64,000 nucleotides of DNA from Rhizodiscina lignyota (Eukaryota; Ascomycota; Dothideomycetes; Aulographales; Rhizodiscinaceae), in the NCBI GenBank assembly GCA_010015805.1, contig ML978132.1, forward strand, positions 434,001-498,000, read 5' to 3'. The notes beneath the pieces were generated by a model, which was not told the DNA's origin, made no database searches, and saw nothing but the letters and a program-made list of their open reading frames with translations. A program made the position numbers and the translations under genes. Below are positions 61,565 through 64,000 of the stretch, piece after piece. How positions within the stretch are numbered: position 1 is the stretch's first letter; each line of letters starts with the position of its first letter.

Positions 61565-64000
61565 ATGGATCCAATCTCCATCACAGGACTGGTGATCACC
61601 ATAGCGGACGTGGTGTCGAATCTGTACGATTACAGCAGCGCGGTGAAAGACTCGAAAGATGATATACGCAAGTTAACTCAGGAAGTATTCGCTCTCAAAG
61701 GAGCCCTGGAACACATCTCTACGACCACTAGAGAGTATCTATCGGACAAAGACCATGGAGACAGTGATCGTGACCAACAAAACGATGGTATGCTCAAATT
61801 GGCGCGGGAGACGTTGACGAATATTCAAAAACGACTTGTGCAGCCCAAGAGCAAAATTGAGAAGGCGAAGCAAGCACTCAGATGGCCATTTACAAAAATC
61901 GAGGTTGAGAATTACATTGCTGCCGTAGAACGGTGCAAGACGTGGTTCATAATGGTCAGTATGAATGAAACTGCTGAGAGAACTTCCGAGATATACAATG
62001 GCGTGCAACAACTAGCTGCATTAATACACGAGGACATCATCGCGCGAAAGACCAATGTAATGAAAGAAGAAACTTATGAGGTCATCAAATGGCTTGCTCC
62101 GGTCAGGTCTGACGAAGCGCACGCGGAGATTTTGCAACATCGCGTGCCTGGCACAGGGAGATGGTTCTTCGACGAGACGTTTGGAGAGTGGTTCATTGAG
62201 CCGACAGCAGAAAAGCCAATCTTATGGGTGACCGGAAAATGTAAGAATCCGATATCTTGACTACGGCACACATAGAACTTACACATTCTTTGTTGAAACA
62301 GCGGGTTCAGGTAAGACGACGTTGTTGTATGTTACGGTGATGCTTGTATAACACAACATGAGCGCTAACGATCAACCAGCTCAAGCATCGTCCAAGAATT
62401 CCAAGTGCAATGCGACGAATTTGAGGATGACCACTGCGCATTCCACTATTGCTCTATGGACAATGCGGCGTCACAAAAACCTGTCAACATCTTCGGCTCG
62501 ATACTGGCGCAGGCCGCGGAAGCGAAACCCGAGCTCGTGGACATCATAAAGCCATTTCAGAAGCCAGGCGCTTCCTTGATTGCCCAGAACATGATGACCA
62601 TTCAAGAATTGACTGGATTGCTAGAGAAAGCACTTGGGCTGTTCAAGCGTTTCTCCGTGCTGATAGATGCACTTAATGAAACACCACATCAGAGGGTCAT
62701 ATTGACGACTCTTCTGAAACTCTGCACCGCGTATCCGGGTCTCAAGGTCATTGTGACATGTACATCGGATCCGGTTGCAGACAAGGAGTCGAGGTCAAGA
62801 ATATCTCTGAGGCAAATGAGGATGGCGGATGTAAACGCTGACATTCAAGCATACGTTCGCTACCGGCTGGATACCGAAACGAACTACCAAGCTCTAAGTG
62901 ACACTATTCGACATGAGGTAGAAAATATCATGTCATTAGGCGCAAATGGAATGTGAGAATTGACCAATTACTGGAATCTGTTCTCCTCGACAACTAACAT
63001 TAACAGGTTTCGATGGGCGCAGCTATGCATGGACCACCTGGCGATACTTCGAACAGGGAGAGACATTCGCAAGGCTCTTCGTGAGATGCCAACGACCTTG
63101 AATGAAACGTACGTTCGCCTTCTGCAGGGCATACCACTTTCAGACAGGGCCTTTGCTCGTGAAGCTTTGATGTGGCTGTGCTTCTCGCTCCGGCCACTTA
63201 ATCTACTGGAGCTCGGGGAGGCAGTAGTATTACAGGAAGACGACCAAGATCTTGACGCAGATTGCAGACTGGGAAACGACGAAGCCATCTTGCAGATATG
63301 TCAAGGCCTTGTGGATTACAAGCGCGAACGAAAGGAAGTGACTTTAGCACATGACTCCATCCGCTCCTTCTTGACCTCGGGCTGGATCAAGACTTCTGAG
63401 GCAGCGTACTTTGCGCTTAATCCGATCGAAAGTCACAGAACGATTTTACGAAAATGCATAACGTACCTTTCGTTCAAGCCCTTCGCTGCTGGACGAGCTC
63501 CGAACCTGAAAAGTGTCTGGATCTTTGCGTACCCGTTGCTCCCTTACGTTACGCAGTTGTGGCCGATCCACTCCGAAAACTTCACTCTGAATACACAGGA
63601 TGAAGATCTCATTCTCTCATTTTTTGATACCAAGCGTCATCGTAATGGAGGTTGCTTCGATTCTTGGGTCCAGTTTCTCCTGGGGCAGCCTGAGTCCGGC
63701 AAAGTGGAGCAAACTGAACCTTTGTACTACGCTGCTTCTTACGACATGGTCCCCATCGTCAAGCTTCTGCTGAAGCGTGATCCGAATATCAAGATTGATG
63801 CGCCCGGAGGCCGATACGGATCAACACCATTGTTCATCGCGTGCTACCGCGGCAATATAGACTCAGCAAAGCTCCTTGTGGAAGCCGGTGCCAATTGTGA
63901 TGCAGGAGATGAGTCAGGGTGGAGCTGCAGGGAGATGGCTATGGAGCAAGGATTGCATGAGCTTGTGGAATTGATGCCAAAGGTCAATCACAAACGACAA
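61565..64000 (+). CDS. NACHT/STAND-type NTPase with ankyrin-like repeats, C-terminus beyond edge
   Basis: Large multi-domain protein of the fungal nonself-recognition (STAND) group. Exons 61565-62240, 62302-62326, 62380-62952, 63007 to the edge; about 756 codons visible. N-terminus MDPISITGLVITIADVV is a helical domain frequent at the start of fungal STAND proteins. The P-loop TGKSGSGKTTLF is split by introns: exon 2 is only 25 nt and supplies most of it. The NACHT core follows, with RFSVLIDALNE (Walker B) and LKVIVTCTSDP; later ALMWLCFSLRPLNLLELGEA and TLAHDSIRSFL are typical post-NACHT blocks. From about 63,740 the sequence is ankyrin-like (PLYYAASYDMVPIVKLLLKR; GSTPLFIACYRGNIDSAKLL). An ankyrin or other effector-sensor array probably continues past the edge. 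Confidence 0.88.

Overview
The window reads as a gene-dense stretch of nuclear DNA from a filamentous ascomycete (Pezizomycotina; a dothideomycete-like fungus is my guess, not shown). The evidence is short spliceosomal introns (about 45-125 nt, GT-AG with CTAAC-type branch points), fungus-specific families (HET-domain protein, AsaB/CmcJ-type oxidoreductase, URC1, Par32-like protein, WAPL-domain protein) and ordinary eukaryotic housekeeping genes. I rebuilt exon structures by hand from splice sites, reading phase and family knowledge. Several genes have very small exons and do not appear as single long open frames.

Left part (1-32 kb) is mostly housekeeping, on both strands: a P5B ATPase cut by the left edge (YPK9/ATP13A2 type), ribosomal protein eL33, glucose-6-phosphate dehydrogenase, Fap7 adenylate kinase, the HAM1 nucleotide house-cleaning pyrophosphatase, a P450-like protein without the heme cysteine, SKP1, the GPI mannosyltransferase SMP3, an ABHD11-like mitochondrial hydrolase, ribosomal protein S1, a short Ser/Pro-rich protein, URC1 (GTP-cyclohydrolase-II-like, uracil catabolism), transcription elongation factor ELF1, uracil phosphoribosyltransferase, a WAPL cohesin regulator and a secreted PI-PLC-like protein.

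Middle part (32-47 kb) is looser and more accessory: a lone AsaB/CmcJ-type gene, acireductone dioxygenase, a 60-bp repeat carrying TTAGGG-like motifs, a secreted bicupin oxalate decarboxylase, a small orphan two-exon gene, and an animal-type (IIC) Na+/K+-ATPase alpha subunit homologue in 11 exons. From 47 to 57 kb the window returns to housekeeping: Rheb GTPase, cytosolic seryl-tRNA synthetase, Tim8, a Par32-like protein, the phosducin-like PLP1 and the GDP-mannose transporter VRG4.

The right end (57-64 kb) is a possible nonself-recognition block. It holds a 27-bp tandem repeat with an assembly gap, a three-exon HET-domain protein, a small MGC-starting Gly/His-rich protein, and a NACHT/STAND-type NTPase with C-terminal ankyrin-like sequence that runs off the edge. 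Functional links visible here: SMP3 and VRG4 both serve the mannosylation pathway; URC1 and the uracil phosphoribosyltransferase lie 1.4 kb apart around ELF1 and both act on uracil; YPK9, the IIC pump and VRG4 are membrane transporters.
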